Shown: positions 8,642 through 17,688, counted from the first letter of the stretch. The stretch: DNA of 64,000 nucleotides from G963668345 sp965206025 (GCA_965206025.1 CBDBIU010000005.1:1674001-1738000); one strand, 5' to 3'. Program-made: numbers and translations. The notes: generated by a model from the letters alone, not told the origin.

Positions 8642-9669
8642 TCGGGGTATGCACTTCACTCCCGGCTACCCCATATCTTGTGGTCGGCTGATCCGCCTGC
8701 CGCGTACGTGTTGGACCATCTCTGAATAGGTAGTGGGGCCAACGGCCGCGGCTTGTTGGACAAGCCGGTAGAAGAGCTTTCCCCGGTGCCGAGAGCGTCG
8801 TCGATTGAAGCGAAACGTGTACTCATCCAGGTAATAGTCCAGGTGCTCACGGCTTACCGCGCCTTGGTGCGTGCCGATCAACCAGCGCTTCAACAGGGCA
8901 GCCACACGGTGAACACGAGGCAACAGCTCAGAGGCTGATTGGCTGGAAGTTGCCAGAAAGTCGTATTCGTGCCGATAGCCAAGCGCCTCCAGACCGACGT
9001 AACCTTCCCAGCCGTCGGTGTGGATGGTGCTGTCGGGTTCAACAGCCTCTTGGATGAAGCCGTGTAGCTGGTGCTTGGAAGCTCGACGGATGCGCCTCAT
9101 GCGGATCCTTCCTAGCCCCGCACCGTCTTCTTCAGCGGCGATGGCTACCAGTGCCTTTTTCTGCGTCTGCCGTCCGTGCAGTCCCTCTTCTTCGCCCCCA
9201 ACATAGGTCTCGTCGACCTCTACGCGGCCGCTGAGCCGTTCGCGGCCAGGCCGCACCATCGCGCGCCGCAGCTTGTGCAGCAACGCCCAGGCGGTGCGGT
9301 AGCTTCCCAGACCCAAAATGCTTTGCAGTCCCAGAGCACTCGCCCCGTTTTTCTGGCTCGTCACCCACCACATCGCCCGATACCAGGTGCGCAGCGGCAG
9401 ACGCGTGTCCTGGAAAATCGTGCCTGCCGTCACCGAAGCCTGATAATCGCACTGTCCGCAGCGCAGCAGGCCCCGCCGACTGCGGCGAGTTCGCTGCCCT
9501 TCACAGCGGGGACACCTAAAACCCTGCGGCCAGCGCAGTTGCATCAGATACTCGCGACACGCCTGCTCAGTGCCAAAACGCCCCTCAAACTCCTCCAGCG
9601 TACGCGGGTAGTCCTCCATGAGCCCGCATACTATATGTTGGGGCTTCGGGAGTCAAGTGCATACCCCGA
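8642..9669 (-). mobile_element. IS1595-family insertion sequence, copy 1
   Basis: A 1028-bp element with imperfect terminal inverted repeats starting TC(G/T)GGGTATGCACTT and an 8-bp target duplication TCACCCCA at 8634-8641 and 9670-9677. It carries one transposase on the minus strand. The encoded protein is identical to that of copy 2 at 11355-12382 and the length is the same, so both inserted recently. It splits the cytochrome/ankyrin gene. Confidence 0.92.
8666..9619 (-). CDS. IS1595-family transposase
   Basis: Protein of 317 residues. An N-terminal zinc ribbon (CPRCEGQ...LRCGQCDYQ, about residues 36-58) and a DDE domain (VEVDETYVGGEEE, HTDGWEGY, NRRRSRHRG) are diagnostic for IS1595-type (ISXO2-like) transposases. 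It acts on the terminal repeats of its own element. Intact, so potentially active; identical to the protein at 11405-12358. Confidence 0.93.
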   Translation of the reverse strand: MEDYPRTLEEFEGRFGTEQACREYLMQLRWPQGFRCPRCEGQRTRRSRRGLLRCGQCDYQASVTAGTIFQDTRLPLRTWYRAMWWVTSQKNGASALGLQSILGLGSYRTAWALLHKLRRAMVRPGRERLSGRVEVDETYVGGEEEGLHGRQTQKKALVAIAAEEDGAGLGRIRMRRIRRASKHQLHGFIQEAVEPDSTIHTDGWEGYVGLEALGYRHEYDFLATSSQSASELLPRVHRVAALLKRWLIGTHQGAVSREHLDYYLDEYTFRFNRRRSRHRGKLFYRLVQQAAAVGPTTYSEMVQHVRGRRISRPQDMG

Positions 9670-10046
9670 TCACCCCATTCTGCGCCTTGATCGATCCACG
9701 CGCGCAGTATTCCGATGTCTTCCGCCGCCAACGGACCGGTCGGCGGCATCTGCATCCCACCGTCTCCGCTCACCAGCCGGAGGATTAGCTTGCTCTCGGC
9801 GCTTTTGCCCGCAATGATAACCGGACCGTAATCGCCACCTCGTAACGCATTCTGCCGCTTGTCGAGGCGAAGTCCCGACTGTTGCTGTTTGATACCGTGG
9901 CACGTGTGACAATTCTTGGCCAAAATCGGCTTCACGTGTTGATCAAAGTCCACCTGCATGTCGGCGGGGGGTGGTAGCTCGCTGCCAAGGAGCGCCATCA
10001 GTGGCAGGCCCAGGTAGAACAGAAGTGCGGCTCCGGTTGCTCTCAT
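9670..10046 (-). pseudogene. Cytochrome-domain 5' part of the split cytochrome/ankyrin gene
   Basis: It begins at ATG 10046 with a signal peptide (residues 1-18) and continues into a planctomycete-type cytochrome c domain (PSCyt1-like): FDQHVKPILAKNCHTCHG, LRLDKRQNALRGGDYGP and a distal MQMPPTGPL segment. The frame then enters the inserted IS. Before insertion it continued into the ankyrin part at 8641. The N-terminal 51 nt of a longer open frame (to 10097) are not signal-like and were left out. With only one heme motif and no partner domains, the remaining piece is probably non-functional. Confidence 0.8.
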
Positions 10047-10283
10047 CGTCCAGTCCTTTCCAGCGGCGTTTCGCGACAGGTGTTGGCGTATGGCCACTTG
10101 CTCGTCGGAGGTTTCCGAGTTCGGTTCCTGCTGGCGTCATTGTACTCGCGCATTGCGCGGCGCACAACGGTTTTCGTTAAGACTCTTCCGACCAATAAGT
10201 AGCGAGGACGAATGTCCGGTGGTGAGCTCAAACTCAGTGGTCGTGATACAGGTGTCGGTCCTTAGCGCCGTTGCGAGGAACAC

Positions 10284-11354
10284 CTACCGCAAACCGTTCT
10301 CGTACCACACGACGTTCTTGCTCTCCTGGCCGGCGATGAGAACGTCGAGGTCGGTGTCGTTGTCCATGTCGACGAGGCGAATATCGTAGGCGGCCTGATC
10401 TTCGTGAATGTGGTGCGTAGTGAAGTTGCCGCTGCCGTCGTTTTCGAACCAGGCCGCAATGAAGCTGTCTTTAGCGCAGGTCGTGGCGTCGATGTCGCCG
10501 TCCTGATCAATGTCCCCAACGGCGAGGCTGTGCGGACCTTCGAGATCAGGGTTGATCTCCTTCAACTTGAACTCCGGCGCTTCGAACCATAGCACGCCTC
10601 TGCTATGCCCCCGACTCGCGATGAAATCGGTCTTACCGTCGCCGCTCAGCTCGGCGGTCAGTATGTTGGTCGCACCCGCTTGCTCGGTGGCAAGAACGTG
10701 CTTCGTCCACGGCAGGCTGCCATCGGCAGGTTGCTCCCACCAGGCAAACCAGTTGCCACCTTCCGGGATCTTGGCGGCGCAGGAAATGTCCATCTTGCGG
10801 TCGCCGTTGACGTCGCCGACGCCCATGTAATGGCTGAGTCCTGCTGCGTCGTTCTTTGCAAAGACGTGGCGGACCCAGCGTTCGGCCTGGCGCGGGTTGT
10901 CGGGCACCTTATACCAGGCGATAGACTCGGGGTACGGTCCCTTGGGCAGCGCGCTGTTGGCGACGAGGTCGGGGCTGCCGTCGCCGTCGATATCGCCGAG
11001 GATGAGCCCATGTGTGCCGTCAATCTCGTCGTCCACCAGGTGGTAAGGCCACGGATCGATCAGCGGTTCGTCGGGCCGCTCAAGCCAGAAGACCGGGCCG
11101 GGGCTGTAGACCGCGCCGATGTAGTCCGGGTCGCCGTCGCCATCCACGTCCATCACTTCGCTGTGGATGGCTGTCTTGCCGGGCTGTTCGCTGATGATGG
11201 TTTGCTTCCAATCGGGTGCCGTGTAGAGGCGGGCTTGGTTCTCAGCGTGGACGATGACGTCGGGCAGGCCGTCGCCGCTGAAGTCGGCGGCTACCGCGGT
11301 CTGGTTCGCAAAGCCTTCAGCGACTACGTGCCGCGGCCAGTCAGATTTCCACAA
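10284..11354 (-). pseudogene. VCBS/FG-GAP repeat protein, split by IS
   Basis: About 356 residues of repeated beta-propeller blades, each with a calcium-binding D-x-D/N-G-D motif (DFSGDGLPDV, DVDGDGDPDY, DIDGDGSPDL, DVNGDRKMDI, DIDQDGDIDA, DMDNDTDLDV). Such proteins are usually secreted and bind ligands or polysaccharides. The gene is cut near its 5' end by IS1595 copy 2. Removing the IS and one target copy joins GGDLW to KSDWPRHV in frame, with the 5' side at 12383 onward. No signal peptide is visible on the 5' side. Confidence 0.75.
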
Positions 11355-12382
11355 TCGGGGTATGCACTTGACTCCCGAAGCCCCAACATATAGTATGCGG
11401 GCTCATGGAGGACTACCCGCGTACGCTGGAGGAGTTTGAGGGGCGTTTTGGCACTGAGCAGGCGTGTCGCGAGTATCTGATGCAACTGCGCTGGCCGCAG
11501 GGTTTTAGGTGTCCCCGCTGTGAAGGGCAGCGAACTCGCCGCAGTCGGCGGGGCCTGCTGCGCTGCGGACAGTGCGATTATCAGGCTTCGGTGACGGCAG
11601 GCACGATTTTCCAGGACACGCGTCTGCCGCTGCGCACCTGGTATCGGGCGATGTGGTGGGTGACGAGCCAGAAAAACGGGGCGAGTGCTCTGGGACTGCA
11701 AAGCATTTTGGGTCTGGGAAGCTACCGCACCGCCTGGGCGTTGCTGCACAAGCTGCGGCGCGCGATGGTGCGGCCTGGCCGCGAACGGCTCAGCGGCCGC
11801 GTAGAGGTCGACGAGACCTATGTTGGGGGCGAAGAAGAGGGACTGCACGGACGGCAGACGCAGAAAAAGGCACTGGTAGCCATCGCCGCTGAAGAAGACG
11901 GTGCGGGGCTAGGAAGGATCCGCATGAGGCGCATCCGTCGAGCTTCCAAGCACCAGCTACACGGCTTCATCCAAGAGGCTGTTGAACCCGACAGCACCAT
12001 CCACACCGACGGCTGGGAAGGTTACGTCGGTCTGGAGGCGCTTGGCTATCGGCACGAATACGACTTTCTGGCAACTTCCAGCCAATCAGCCTCTGAGCTG
12101 TTGCCTCGTGTTCACCGTGTGGCTGCCCTGTTGAAGCGCTGGTTGATCGGCACGCACCAAGGCGCGGTAAGCCGTGAGCACCTGGACTATTACCTGGATG
12201 AGTACACGTTTCGCTTCAATCGACGACGCTCTCGGCACCGGGGAAAGCTCTTCTACCGGCTTGTCCAACAAGCCGCGGCCGTTGGCCCCACTACCTATTC
12301 AGAGATGGTCCAACACGTACGCGGCAGGCGGATCAGCCGACCACAAGATATGGGGTAGCCGGGAGTGAAGTGCATACCCAGA
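11355..12382 (+). mobile_element. IS1595-family insertion sequence, copy 2
   Basis: A 1028-bp element in opposite orientation to copy 1, with TC(G/T)GGGTATGCAC ends and an 8-bp target duplication TTCCACAA at 11347-11354 and 12383-12390. Because each copy has its own different target duplication, the pair inserted independently and is not a composite transposon. It splits the VCBS gene. Confidence 0.92.
11405..12358 (+). CDS. IS1595-family transposase
   Basis: 317 residues, the same protein as at 8666-9619, with the zinc ribbon CPRCEGQ...CGQCDYQ and the DDE-domain motif VEVDETYVGGEEE. Intact and potentially active. Confidence 0.93.
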   Translation: MEDYPRTLEEFEGRFGTEQACREYLMQLRWPQGFRCPRCEGQRTRRSRRGLLRCGQCDYQASVTAGTIFQDTRLPLRTWYRAMWWVTSQKNGASALGLQSILGLGSYRTAWALLHKLRRAMVRPGRERLSGRVEVDETYVGGEEEGLHGRQTQKKALVAIAAEEDGAGLGRIRMRRIRRASKHQLHGFIQEAVEPDSTIHTDGWEGYVGLEALGYRHEYDFLATSSQSASELLPRVHRVAALLKRWLIGTHQGAVSREHLDYYLDEYTFRFNRRRSRHRGKLFYRLVQQAAAVGPTTYSEMVQHVRGRRISRPQDMG

Positions 12383-12507
12383 TTCCACAAATCCCCGCCC
12401 GCCTTCGCGGCGCCTGTCTCAGACTCGGACGGTACGGCTACTCGAAAGCGCAGCTTGGCACAGTGCCTAGGGGTAAGATCGGAGACCCTAGCGCCACCAT
12501 CAGTCAT
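12383..12507 (-). pseudogene. 5' remnant of the VCBS-repeat gene
   Basis: On the minus strand the frame that rejoins the VCBS gene (ending AKAGGDLW) is open back to an ATG at 12507, with an in-frame TAG nine bases upstream. There is no ribosome site and no signal peptide, so either the true start was lost earlier or this is a truncated beginning. The rest, 12508-12771, shows nothing recognisable. Confidence 0.3.
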
Positions 12508-12771
12508 ATCGAACTACTGGATGGCGCTCATACGGGCCCGCCACCGCTTCAAAATCTCGCCCTCCGCACACGCCATTCCCTAGAGGCAGTTTTGCAGTCA
12601 TTCCCATATCGGGCGGGCCGTATCGGCCACCAATCGACACTTGGCTTCGGCCAGCCCCTACGCCAAATATTCGCCCTTTCAACCAGCTCTCAAGGCCGTC
12701 CACCGACTCACGACCCCGGCCCCGCGCCGTTGAGACCCACCCTCAAGCAAGCGGCAGATTATAATAGACTT

Positions 12772-13320
12772 ATGCCCCGCACCTGCACTGTCTGCACGCA
12801 CCCCAATCGGGAGGCCATCGACCAGGCCCTCGTCTCCGGAGAGCCTTTCCGTCACATTGCGGCACGAACCGGTACCTCCACCGGCGCCCTGCAGCGGCAC
12901 AAGCAGGAGCACATCCCCGAGGCGTTGGCCAAGGCCACCGAAGCCCGGGAGCTGGCCCACGCCGACAGTCTCGCCGAGCAGATCCAGAACCTCAGTGCGC
13001 GAACCATGAGGATCCTCGACAAGGCCGAGAAGGCCGGCGACCTGCGGACCGCCCTGGCCGCCGTCGGTCAGGCCAAAGGGGTGTTGGAGCTAAAGGCCAA
13101 GGTGGCCGAGAAGGTGGAGGAGACTCGTCAACCCTGGTCCGTTCCCTCCGTGCTAGATGTCAGCCAGATTATCGCCTATCCCTGCAACCCGGACACTATG
13201 ATTGCACCCGAAGGGGTGGTGCCGGAAGGGTATGGGACTCGGCGGCTTACCTCGCCCAACGAGCAGCCGGTGACCGTCGAGCCAGCCAGGGACGAGTCCA
13301 GCCCTTCCGAATCCTCGTGA
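12772..13320 (+). CDS. Small zinc-binding/HTH-like hypothetical protein
   Basis: 182 residues from ATG 12772. The N-terminus MPRTCTVCTHPNREAIDQ has a CxxC and a pattern found in small terminase-like or HTH proteins (HIAARTGTSTGALQRHKQEHI reads as a helix-turn-helix). Residues about 60-115 are helical and charged, and the tail is Pro- and Ser-rich. It may be a phage-derived DNA-binding protein. The frame extends further upstream, but composition and the TATAATAGACTT stretch just before the ATG favour this start. I cannot assign a function. Confidence 0.5.
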   Translation: MPRTCTVCTHPNREAIDQALVSGEPFRHIAARTGTSTGALQRHKQEHIPEALAKATEARELAHADSLAEQIQNLSARTMRILDKAEKAGDLRTALAAVGQAKGVLELKAKVAEKVEETRQPWSVPSVLDVSQIIAYPCNPDTMIAPEGVVPEGYGTRRLTSPNEQPVTVEPARDESSPSESS

Positions 13321-13354
13321 TGTTGCGGCCGAAGCGCCCTAGGCCCTGATTTGA

Positions 13355-13981
13355 ATGATGGGTTCCCATACACCCCTTGCTCGTATGCCACCGAAGGCCT
13401 TTCTGGACAACCACGGCCCGGCCTGGCCCCTAGCTCTGCGAACCGAGTGGCAAAGGAAACAGCTCGTTACGCCATGGGAAGAAACCGCCGACGACTTCCG
13501 GGACATCACCAAGCGCCCCCTGGACAAGGAGGCCCTGGACGCCTGCATTGAAGTCGGCTTCGGCCATCCGCAGGTGATTCTATTCAGGGGCGGGAACGAA
13601 GAGCTCTGCTTCCCCGACGCCCGCTTCCACCTCCTCCACACCCTGGGCTGCCTGACCGCCAAACAGAACATCGGCGGGAGCGTGGAGCGGATGTACTCTG
13701 GCAAGATCGGCAAGGTGCATGGCGTTCTCACGTCGGCCATGGGCCAGTTGATCGGACTCTTGGAGAAGGTCTTCAAGGGCCGGACCGAGAGCGGCGAGGA
13801 AGGCGGGGACAGGGGCAAGCAACCCCGGCCGGGAGACGAGATCTTCCTCAATGTCGCCCCCATGCCCGAGGAAAAGTCATCCCCGATCTTGAGGGTTACC
13901 CCCGAAAACTGGCAGCGTCTAAACGTGATGGTCGGCACCGCGACGCCCAGCGACCGCGGGCCACATGACCCCCTCGGTTGA
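13355..13981 (+). CDS. Hypothetical protein
   Basis: Up to 208 residues, or 197 if the ATG at 13388 is used. It lies 34 bp after the zinc/HTH gene and may be cotranscribed. Visible features are a KRPLDKEALDACIEVGFGHPQV segment (DNA-binding-like helices not certain), a middle HLLHTLGCL and a Gly/Glu-rich linker at about 145-160. No signal peptide or membrane segment. I do not recognise the family; it could be part of a decayed phage or plasmid module. Confidence 0.4.
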   Translation: MMGSHTPLARMPPKAFLDNHGPAWPLALRTEWQRKQLVTPWEETADDFRDITKRPLDKEALDACIEVGFGHPQVILFRGGNEELCFPDARFHLLHTLGCLTAKQNIGGSVERMYSGKIGKVHGVLTSAMGQLIGLLEKVFKGRTESGEEGGDRGKQPRPGDEIFLNVAPMPEEKSSPILRVTPENWQRLNVMVGTATPSDRGPHDPLG

Positions 13982-14029
13982 CCGATCTGATCGCCCACTT
14001 TTGACAGGTTTGACCGATCTGATCGGTCA
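13978..14029. repeat. 16-bp direct repeat with palindrome
   Basis: TTGACCGATCTGATCG occurs at 13978-13993 and again at 14010-14025. The second copy forms a perfect inverted repeat TGACCGAT-CTG-ATCGGTCA (14011-14029). It lacks a T tract, so it looks more like an operator than a terminator. It lies just after the hypothetical gene and about 125 bp before the first FecR gene. Confidence 0.45.
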
Positions 14030-14154
14030 CTCTTAGGCCGGTTCCCCATACAAGAGTGAAATTTGCTACGGAGCTGGTTGCGGTTTTTGGATAATCGGAA
14101 TAGAGTAAACCAGGCTCCTCGAACTTTCGAGGCACGGGCAAAGGGGGTGTCGCC

Positions 14155-14922
14155 ATGTGTAATGACCTAGCCCGCAGTGGGAGATTCTTCAAGCTCGCCA
14201 TCGGTTTGCTCCCCGCTCTGCTTGCTCTTACGCCGCTCACGTCATGGGGGCAAAGCCCGTTTTCGGGCCGCGCGGGACTCATTCTTTACGTGGAAGGTGA
14301 CGTAGTCTTGCGTGGACGAGCGGGGAATGAACCTAGCCGAGCGCAACAGCATCTAGAAATGGGCCAGCGACTCCGTACAGGAGCCGGGCGGGCGGAAGTC
14401 GTCCTTGCACCCGGCCTGCTCTTGGGTGTGGGGGAAAACACGGAGTTTGAGATGGTCAAGCCTCACTTGAGCGACCTCAGACTGCGCCTGATCTCGGGCT
14501 CCGCCGCCTTGCACGTACTCGATGACTCCTACGTGGAGGCGCTGTCGGTTCAGTTCGGCGAGGCCGAGGTGAGGTTTGGCAAGCGCGGCGTGTATCGCTT
14601 AGATGCCTCGACCGGAGAGCCTTTCCGGCTCAAGGTATTCGATGGCAAGGCCGCCGTGTCCGCCAACGGGTCCAAACACAAAGTGAAAAAGAAATGGTCG
14701 CTCGCATGGGCCGACCCGGGTAGTGAACCCATCGTCGAGAAATTCGATCGCTCGGGGAAGGACTCACTCGATAAGTGGCAAGGTGAGAAGGTCGCGGCGC
14801 TTGAAGCCGCCGAGCGCCGCAGCCGGGGAATCGGGTCTTTGGATCCGAGGGACTACCTGCCCACGGAGCCGATCCCCCCAGATAGGCCAGCAACACCGCC
14901 GCCAGAGCAGGCTGGTAGATAA
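14155..14922 (+). CDS. Exported FecR-domain protein, tandem copy 1
   Basis: 255 residues. Residues 1-32 are a signal peptide (basic start, LPALLALTPL core, SWGQ end). The FecR-like beta domain (about residues 40-170) begins VEGDVVLRG and includes RLRTGAGRAEVVLAPGLLL, typical of FecR domains that follow a signal peptide in secreted proteins of Acidobacteriota and relatives. The tail is Pro-rich. The middle is nearly identical in DNA to the downstream copy, while the signal peptide, upstream region and tail differ. The role is unknown; FecR domains usually act in sensing or envelope structure. Confidence 0.75.
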   Translation: MCNDLARSGRFFKLAIGLLPALLALTPLTSWGQSPFSGRAGLILYVEGDVVLRGRAGNEPSRAQQHLEMGQRLRTGAGRAEVVLAPGLLLGVGENTEFEMVKPHLSDLRLRLISGSAALHVLDDSYVEALSVQFGEAEVRFGKRGVYRLDASTGEPFRLKVFDGKAAVSANGSKHKVKKKWSLAWADPGSEPIVEKFDRSGKDSLDKWQGEKVAALEAAERRSRGIGSLDPRDYLPTEPIPPDRPATPPPEQAGR

Positions 14923-15009
14923 AGTTCTCAGGCTTGGCGCTCTTGTAGACTCGGAGTAGAGTCAATCAGGCTCCTTCGAAGTTCCGGGACAGGCGAGGGA
15001 GGTGCCGCC

Positions 15010-15774
15010 GTGTGTAATGCCTTACGCCGGAGTGAGGGGATTTCGAAACTCATCATTGGTTTGTTGGGGGGAGTGCTTGCGCTTAGTCCGGTTGCTTTGT
15101 GGGGGCAAAGCCCGTTTTCAGGGCGCGTGGGACTCATCCTTCACGTGGAAGGTGACGTAGTCTTGCGTGGACGAGCGGGGAATGAACCTAGCCGGGCACA
15201 ACAGCATCTCGAGGCGGGCCAGCGACTCCGTACAGGAGCCGGGCGGGCGGAAGTCGTCCTTGCACCCGGCCTGCTCTTGGGTGTGGGGGAAAACACGGAG
15301 TTTGAGATGGTCAAGCCTCACTTGAGCGACCTCAGACTGCGCCTGATCTCCGGCTCCGCCGCCTTGCACGTACTCGATGACTCCTACGTGGAGGCGCTGT
15401 CGGTTCAGTTCGGCGAGGCCGAGGTGAGGTTTGGCAAGCGCGGCGTGTATCGCTTAGATGCCTCGACCGGAGAGCCTTTCCGGCTCAAGGTATTCGATGG
15501 CAAGGCCGCCGTGTCCGCCAACGGGTCCAAACACAAAGTGAAAAAGAAATGGTCGCTCGCATGGGCCGACCCGGGTAGTGAACCCATCGTCGAGAAATTC
15601 GATCGCTCGGGGAAGGACTCACTCGATAAGTGGCAAGGTGAGAAGGTCGCGGCGCTCGAAGCCGCCGAGCGCCGCAAAAGCCGTAAAAAAGGAGCCGGAC
15701 CTCAAGACGTGTGGGGGCCGATGCCCGACCCGCCGACCCAGCCCCGGGCGCCGGCGGCAGTGCCGACAATCTAG
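15010..15774 (+). CDS. Exported FecR-domain protein, tandem copy 2
   Basis: 254 residues, starting at GTG 15010, in the same position as ATG 14155 in copy 1 (both followed by TGTAATG). Signal peptide 1-33, then the same FecR-like domain. From about codon 67 to the C-terminal GEKVAALEAAERR the two proteins are almost identical, and DNA identity there is near complete. The tail (SRKKGAGPQDVWG and following) and the leader differ. The upstream region also resembles that of copy 1 (GAGTAGAGTCAATCAGG versus GAATAGAGTAAACCAGG), so an old duplication was later homogenised. Confidence 0.75.
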   Translation: MCNALRRSEGISKLIIGLLGGVLALSPVALWGQSPFSGRVGLILHVEGDVVLRGRAGNEPSRAQQHLEAGQRLRTGAGRAEVVLAPGLLLGVGENTEFEMVKPHLSDLRLRLISGSAALHVLDDSYVEALSVQFGEAEVRFGKRGVYRLDASTGEPFRLKVFDGKAAVSANGSKHKVKKKWSLAWADPGSEPIVEKFDRSGKDSLDKWQGEKVAALEAAERRKSRKKGAGPQDVWGPMPDPPTQPRAPAAVPTI

Positions 15775-16061
15775 GGCAGCCTTGTAGCGCGGATCCACGA
15801 CATCGTTGTTCAACGACTTCGGCGCCCTCGCGACGCAGTTGCCGTTTGAAATCTGCTGTATTTTCTAGGGGCGTGCCAGCTAGCTAGCGTAGCGGCAGGA
15901 CATGGTTTCGGGGTCAAGAAGCAGTGCCGGCTGAACCTGCGGCGCAGCGGCTTGCATCTCCTGGAACCGCTCCACTACCTGCTTGAGATGGTCTTCGGAG
16001 TGGACCCCAAAAATGAGACAACTGGCTAAGCATCTTTTTACAGTGAACGGAGAGAGGTGCT

Positions 16062-16382
16062 ATGGCGTTGTCAAGACGGAAGTTTTCTGTGGAGTTCAAG
16101 TTACGGGCGGTACGGCAGGTCGAGTTGGGAGCTTCGACGGCCGCAGTCGCTCGGCGCTATGAAGTCCATCCCACGCTGCTGACAAAGTGGCGTAAACAGC
16201 TGCGGCAGGATCCTGAGCGAGCGTTCCGCGGCAACAGAAACGGCTCGGACGAAGAAGCTCGCATCGGAGAGCTAGAGCGCATGGTCGGCCGGCTGACCAT
16301 GGAGAACGCGCTGTTAAAAAAGGCCTTGGCGCGGCTCGAGGAACAACGCCTGCCGAGCGTCGCGCCTACAAGCAAAAGATGA
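16062..16382 (+). CDS. IS3 transposase OrfA
   Basis: 106 residues. HTH_Tnp_1 type: RRKFSVEFKLRAVRQV, ASTAAVARRYEVHPTLLTKWRKQL, then a leucine-zipper-like ELERMVGRLTMENALLKKAL. It would provide DNA binding and be fused to OrfB by frameshift. It ends TGA at 16380-16382, overlapping the ATG of the -1 frame (AAAAGATGA), a plausible slippery region. Confidence 0.88.
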   Translation: MALSRRKFSVEFKLRAVRQVELGASTAAVARRYEVHPTLLTKWRKQLRQDPERAFRGNRNGSDEEARIGELERMVGRLTMENALLKKALARLEEQRLPSVAPTSKR

Positions 16383-17228
16383 TCGCGGTGATCGAGCAGG
16401 AACCAACCACTGCGCTGTCGTTGGCGGCGATGTGCCGCGCCTGAGGAGCCGCGACGACAGGCGAGGAGCCGCGACGACAGCAAGTTGCGCGATGCCATCC
16501 AGCGCATCGCCTTGGAGATGCCTGGCTACGGCTCGCGGCGCATCACCGCCGAGCTGCGGCGGCGTGGTTGGACGATCAATCGCAAGCGCGTAGAGCGCCT
16601 CATGCGGGAAGACAATCTGCTGTGCCTGCGGCGGGTCCAACGCGTGCGTACCACCGATTCGCGGCACGGGCTGACGGTCTATCCGAACCTGGTTCCCGAG
16701 CTCCAGCTGACGGGGCTGAACCAGCTGTGGGTGGCCGATATCACCTATATTCGGCTGCTGCGCGAGTTCGTTTACCTGGCGGTGTTGTTGGACGGCCACT
16801 CGCGGCGCTGCATCGGCTGGTCACTGGGCCGCACGCTGGGGACGGAGCTGACGCTCGGAGCTTTGCGGATGGCCTTGGCGAAGCGCGACGTGGGGCCTGC
16901 ACTGGTGCATCATTCCGATCGCGGCTCGCAATACGCGGCCGGAGACCATACGGCGCTGTTGGCCGAGCACGGCATCGCCATCAGCATGAGCCGCAAGGCG
17001 AGCCCCAACGACAATGCCAAAGCGGAGTCGTTCATCAAGACGCTCAAGTACGAAGAAGTCTACCTGTTCGAGTACGAGCATTACGCCGAGGCGCAGCAGC
17101 GCATCGAGGAGTTCATCGAGCGCGTCTACAACGAAAAACGGCTGCACTCGGCGCTGGGCTACCGGCCGCCCAACGAGTATGAGCAGTGGTTGCTCAACCA
17201 GCAGACGCCGCAGGAGGTCGCGGGATGA
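16379..17228 (+). pseudogene. IS3 transposase OrfB, frameshifted
   Basis: The N-terminus MIAVIEQEPTTALSLAAMCRA (from ATG 16379) meets a stop at 16442. The catalytic integrase core (RDAIQRIALEMPGYGSRR..., DITYI, HHSDRGSQYA, KAESFIKTLK) continues in another frame from about 16444. The LGVSRxGYYxW segment normally present here is missing, and two 18-bp copies of GAGGAGCCGCGACGACAG (16443-16460 and 16463-16480) sit at the break. This looks like a small deletion with duplication that inactivates the transposase. Confidence 0.8.
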
Positions 17229-17439
17229 GTTTTCTGAGGCATCGGGAAATCTATCGATCCGATGGGCTGGGCTTTCGTGAGAGTGGGGCGCGAAGCGGAG
17301 GGCTCCACGCCCCGACCCATCGTTGCGATGGGTTTCCAGCCGGCTATTCCTTGGCGGGTTGCGCTCCCGCAGAGCCCGCTTCCGCTTCACCAGCCGAGCA
17401 GAAGTTTACAATGAAGGCCATTCCCCGGCCAAGCTTTTT

Positions 17440-17688
17440 TCAGCGAATGGGGAAACCCTGCTTAGCAGCTTGTCTCACTTCAGGGGTCCACCGCGCTTCC
17501 AGGCCGTCCGCCAAGGCGACCGTGACCGTGCGTATCAGGCGGTCTTTACTGATCGAGACCTCTCTTTTCGCGTTCTCGTACTTCGACAAGGTTGTCGCGT
17601 CGGCCCCGATCAGGTCGGCGAATTTCTTAGCCGACAAGCCGATATGCTTTCTCAGGAACCTGATCTCGGCGCCCGTCTGGGATCGCAC
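17440..17688 (-). pseudogene. HTH (XRE/MqsA-like) protein truncated by IS3
   Basis: About 82 residues. TGAEIRFLRKHIGLSAKKFADLIG and ATTLSKYENAKR read as a helix-turn-helix of the XRE type found in type II antitoxins (compare LTGxEIRFLRKxxGLS). From 17490 leftward the sequence belongs to the IS3 end, so about 16 C-terminal residues are IS-encoded. The start is also doubtful: the upstream gene at 17627 runs in another frame over the same bases, which suggests a fused protein separated by a frameshift. Confidence 0.5.

Larger units (their letters stand above)
16001..17490 (+). mobile_element. IS3-family insertion sequence, degenerate
   Basis: Element of 1490 bp with imperfect ends: TGGACCCCAAAAATGAGACA at 16001 and the matching TGTCTCACTTCAGGGGTCCA at 17471-17490. 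Two transposase frames lie inside. No matching 3-4-bp target duplication is seen. Its right end cuts the HTH gene on the minus strand. The second frame is broken, so it is probably immobile. The last 260 bp after orfB hold no gene. Confidence 0.8.

Noticed and set aside
8642..12382. Composite transposon bounded by the two IS1595 copies
   Set aside because: Each copy has its own different 8-bp target duplication, so they are independent insertions.
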